DNA of 64,000 nt. It comes from Prorocentrum cordatum. Taxonomy: Eukaryota; Sar; Dinophyceae; Prorocentrales; Prorocentraceae. The number at the start of each line of letters is the position of its first letter. Within the stretch, counting starts at the first letter, position 1. Below, piece by piece: positions 61,590-64,000 of the stretch. The translations under genes were made by a program, and so were the position numbers. Location: the NCBI GenBank assembly GCA_963575745.1, contig CAUYUJ010007202.1:206501-270500 (forward strand), read 5' to 3'. A model generated the notes under the pieces. It worked only from the letters and a program-made list of their open reading frames with translations, was not told the origin of the DNA and did no database searches.

Positions 61590-61765
61590 CAAACCGAAGA
61601 ACACATCGAAATGCAAATCGACGCTTGCGGCGAGCTTTCCACTGCAAGTCGGCATGCAAATCGAGATGCAGATCGAAAAGCAGATCGACATGCATATCGA
61701 TGTCGACATGCAAATCGAGATGCAGATCGAAAAGCAAATCGACATGCACATCGATATGCGCACCA
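61590..61765. repeat. (ATGCAAATCGAG)n and 54-bp higher-order repeat
   Basis: A 12-nt unit of type ATGCA(A/G)ATCGA is repeated. Two 54-bp blocks start at 61654 and 61708 and differ at a few positions. Confidence 0.85.
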
Positions 61766-62056
61766 CAGGCATCGTCAGAACAACAGTCACCACTGTTGCC
61801 CATTGCTGCCCCCACAACCTCCTTATCACCCGCAGGGTGGTCGTATAGGTATGTACATGTATGCATAAACATACATGTGACCTGTATGCATGTACACATC
61901 AGAGTAAGGGGGTCGCACGGTCAGTCATTGTCCCTGGGTGCGTGGCTAAAGTGAGAATCCGTGGTGAGGATTCTGCTGATTGCGTTGTTGTTGTTGATGG
62001 CTTTTTCTTATTGGAGAATAATTATATAATTATTCCTAATGATTATATAATATTCT

Positions 62057-62173
62057 TAGGAAGGGAGGATCAACAATGATTACTCTTAATAATTATTCAT
62101 AATAATCATTATTGTATAATTATTCTTAGGAAGGGAGGATCAACAATAATATTATTGTTGATCCTCCCTTCCT
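62057..62173. repeat. Direct repeat and perfect 46-bp palindrome
   Basis: AGGAAGGGAGGATCAACAAT at 62057 recurs at 62128, where it is followed immediately by its exact reverse complement (62128-62173, 23-bp arms, no loop). The surroundings are AT-rich (AATAATTAT motifs). Confidence 0.92.
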
Positions 62174-62695
62174 GTGCACATTCTATTCTTTCAACTGAAG
62201 CGCCGCTTCCGGCGCTCAGGGAAGGTCTTCCTCCTCAAATTGTGCCCCTGGCCCCTGGTCTACAACAACATCAACAACGGCTCCCGCTTGATCTTTCCTC
62301 GAAATTTACTGCGATCCCCCGCTCACGCTTGAGACTTCCTCGCAACTTACCCCAGAATCGCGCTCCCGCCTAAGACGCTTCCGCAATCTACTCCGGCGCC
62401 GCGCTCTGGCCATTCAGGAATCGCGCGTTCGCTGGGGACTTCCTGAAATTTCCTCCTTGCTTTTTTTGTGTTCTCTCTCTTTCTCCCTTTCTCTTTCTGT
62501 CGCTCTCTCTCTCTCTCTCTCTCTCCTTTCTCACTCCTCTTGCTCTTTTAGGGGCTGCGCCCAATACAGGTGGCAGGTCAGGAAGATGTACCACCCAGAG
62601 GGGGTACGATCGAAGACGAAGAGGGGGCGAGTATCGGGGGTTTGGGATATACGTAGTGAGGTACTCCCGAGCAGATAAGAGCGAACAGTCTTAAA
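62174..62695. other. No gene; (TC)n at 62470-62530
   Basis: A pyrimidine-rich stretch with CTCTCT runs. The phrase CTTCCTCGAAATTTAC/CTTCCTCGCAACTTAC recurs near 62295 and 62335. Confidence 0.5.
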
Positions 62696-62814
62696 ATGAT
62701 TATTGTTGTGGCTGTAGTTGTTGTTATTGCTGGTGCTGTTGCTGCTGTTGTTGTTGCGGTTGTTGTTGCTGTTGTTGTTGTCGTTGTCGTTGTTGTTGTC
62801 GTTGTTGTTGTTGC

Positions 62815-62849
<35 letters not shown>

Positions 62850-62935
62850 TTGATGTTGTTGGTGGTGTTGTTGTTGTTCTTGTTGTTGTTGGTGTTGTTG
62901 TTGTTGTTGTTTGTTGTTGGTGTTGTTGTTGAACA
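62696..62935. repeat. (TTG)n array
   Basis: About 240 bp of TTG triplets with GCTG and GTC variants. Val or Leu frames on plus and Gln frames on minus are artefacts. Confidence 0.92.
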
Positions 62936-63688
62936 TTATTTCTTCTTAAGAATAATTATTGTTGGGACCCCTGGTGCGCGCCCCCCCCGCCGCGCCTAGG
63001 CCGCAGCCACATTTTCATCATTTTCGTGAGGAAGCCTCAGGTAAAACGATGTGATCCAGATCCGGTTGTTTTGTTCCCCCCCGCTTTCCCTTGCAAAAAA
63101 CACTATAAAATGACATTTCTTGTTCTAATATAATCAAATTTCAAGAATCCCTTGCAAAAAATAAGGTAAAGTGGACATTCGCGCGCGCAAGACGAAATCC
63201 TTCCAAAACCTTAGTGTTCGTAGCGATTTTAACATAAAAACATCAAAAAACCAATGGTTTTTCAAAAAAAAATGTCAAAATTTCATCCCGCGCGCTCTTG
63301 CGGATTCGTAGGAAACCCAACACTTTTTAAACATTTCTGTCAAACGGGCTTTTGCGAGCAACTTTTTCGAACTTCTGCTACAACGGTTGCGCACCTGCCA
63401 GGGCCATCATCCCTGTCAAATAATACCATGCGGGACACATTCGTTTTTTCTTCGCGCGCGCACGCCGTCGTCGTCGGCCGCGGGGCCCTGAATAGTAGCC
63501 ACGGTCGTCCGCATGCCACGAAGTGAAGTGTCCGAACGTCATAGGGCGGGAAGCTGGGTGTGGGTGGTGGCGAAGAGTCGTTTGGAAATTTGGTAGAGCT
63601 TGAACCGGCCCCCCCACAAAGTGGGGGTATTGCCCGCCTCCTATGAAAACCCTGGCACTGGTGAGAACGGAGTGTCCCCACGTGCTGG
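62936..63688. other. AT-rich region, no gene recognised
   Basis: Long A/T runs (TTCAAAAAAAAATGTC), sharply lower GC than the rest of the window. CCTTGCAAAAAACACTATAA and CCCTTGCAAAAAATAAGGTA are related short repeats 75 bp apart. Confidence 0.5.
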
Positions 63689-63872
63689 TAATTGTTGTTG
63701 TTGTTGTTATTGTTATTGTTATTGTTATTGTTATTGTTATTGTTGTTGTTGTTGTTGGTGTTGTTGTTGTTGTTATTGTTATCGTTATTGTTATTGTTAT
63801 TGTTATTGTTGTTGTTGTTGTTGTTGTTGGTGTTGGTGTTGGTGTTGGTGTTGGTGTTGGTGTTGTTTGGTG
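63689..63872. repeat. (TTG/TTA)n then (TTGGTG)n array
   Basis: Alternating TTGTTA units, then TTGGTG units at 63825-63866. Confidence 0.92.
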
Positions 63873-63882
63873 TCGTCGTCAC

Positions 63883-64000
63883 ACCCGCGACCCACCCGCG
63901 ACCCACCCCGCGACCCACCCGCGACCCACCCCGCGACCCACCCCGCGACCCACCCGCGACCCACCCCGCGACCCACCCCGCGACCCACCCGCGACCCACC
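63883..64000. repeat. Tandem repeat CCGCGACCCAC, 11-12 bp, to window edge
   Basis: About ten units alternate CCGCGACCCAC and CCCGCGACCCAC. The array continues past the window. Confidence 0.92.

Noticed and set aside
62696-62936. Val-rich and Gln-rich proteins
   Set aside because: Direct translations of (TTG)n/(CAA)n.

Overview
The window reads as nuclear DNA of a dinoflagellate. The best single proof is a complete dinoflagellate trans-spliced leader (DinoSL) at 38660-38681. High GC, very many (GGA/TCC)n arrays and a dense mixture of retroelement reverse transcriptase (RT) genes agree with this. The genus cannot be fixed from the sequence. I see no convincing single-copy host gene, no tRNA or rRNA gene and no prokaryotic signals. 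One run of 100 Ns (46602-46701) marks an assembly gap.

Retroelements carry nearly all the coding information. Element A (1-6207, minus strand, running off the left edge) has a 629-aa ORF1 and a very long open pol frame holding RNase H, then AP-type endonuclease (EEP), then RT. The two frames meet at an A AAA AAG slippery heptamer followed directly by TGA and a 9-bp stem, which looks like a -1 frameshift cassette. Element B (36742-38599, plus) is a 5'-truncated copy of another LINE (RT C-terminus, zinc motif, RNase H, zinc ribbons), broken by one TGA. Element C (38660-43836, plus) is an intact LINE: DinoSL, 5' UTR, ORF1 (358 aa, coiled coil plus RRM-like), 9-nt gap, ORF2 (1258 aa, EEP-RT-CCHC). 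Element D (about 14254-18800, plus) is a decayed copy with a zinc-finger gag, an EEP start and an RT core in several frames. Element E (54226-57240, plus) is a decayed RT followed by a decayed tyrosine recombinase.

Between these lie at least ten families of short foldback or terminal-inverted-repeat elements (roughly 75-400 bp, MITE-like), many present 2-9 times and often nested. There are also many (TCC/GGA)n arrays up to about 430 bp and several tandem arrays (19739-20060, 47118-47609, 61254-61555, 61654-61765, 63883-64000). The last 3 kb turn AT-rich with (TTG/TTA)n and a perfect 46-bp palindrome.

The elements seem connected. B and C both have a 3' UTR of about 122-125 nt that ends in (TCC)n, and the 5' end (DinoSL) of C abuts the (TCC)n tail of B. 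The picture is of trans-spliced LINE transcripts copied back into, or tailed by, TCC microsatellites, with foldback elements accumulating around them.
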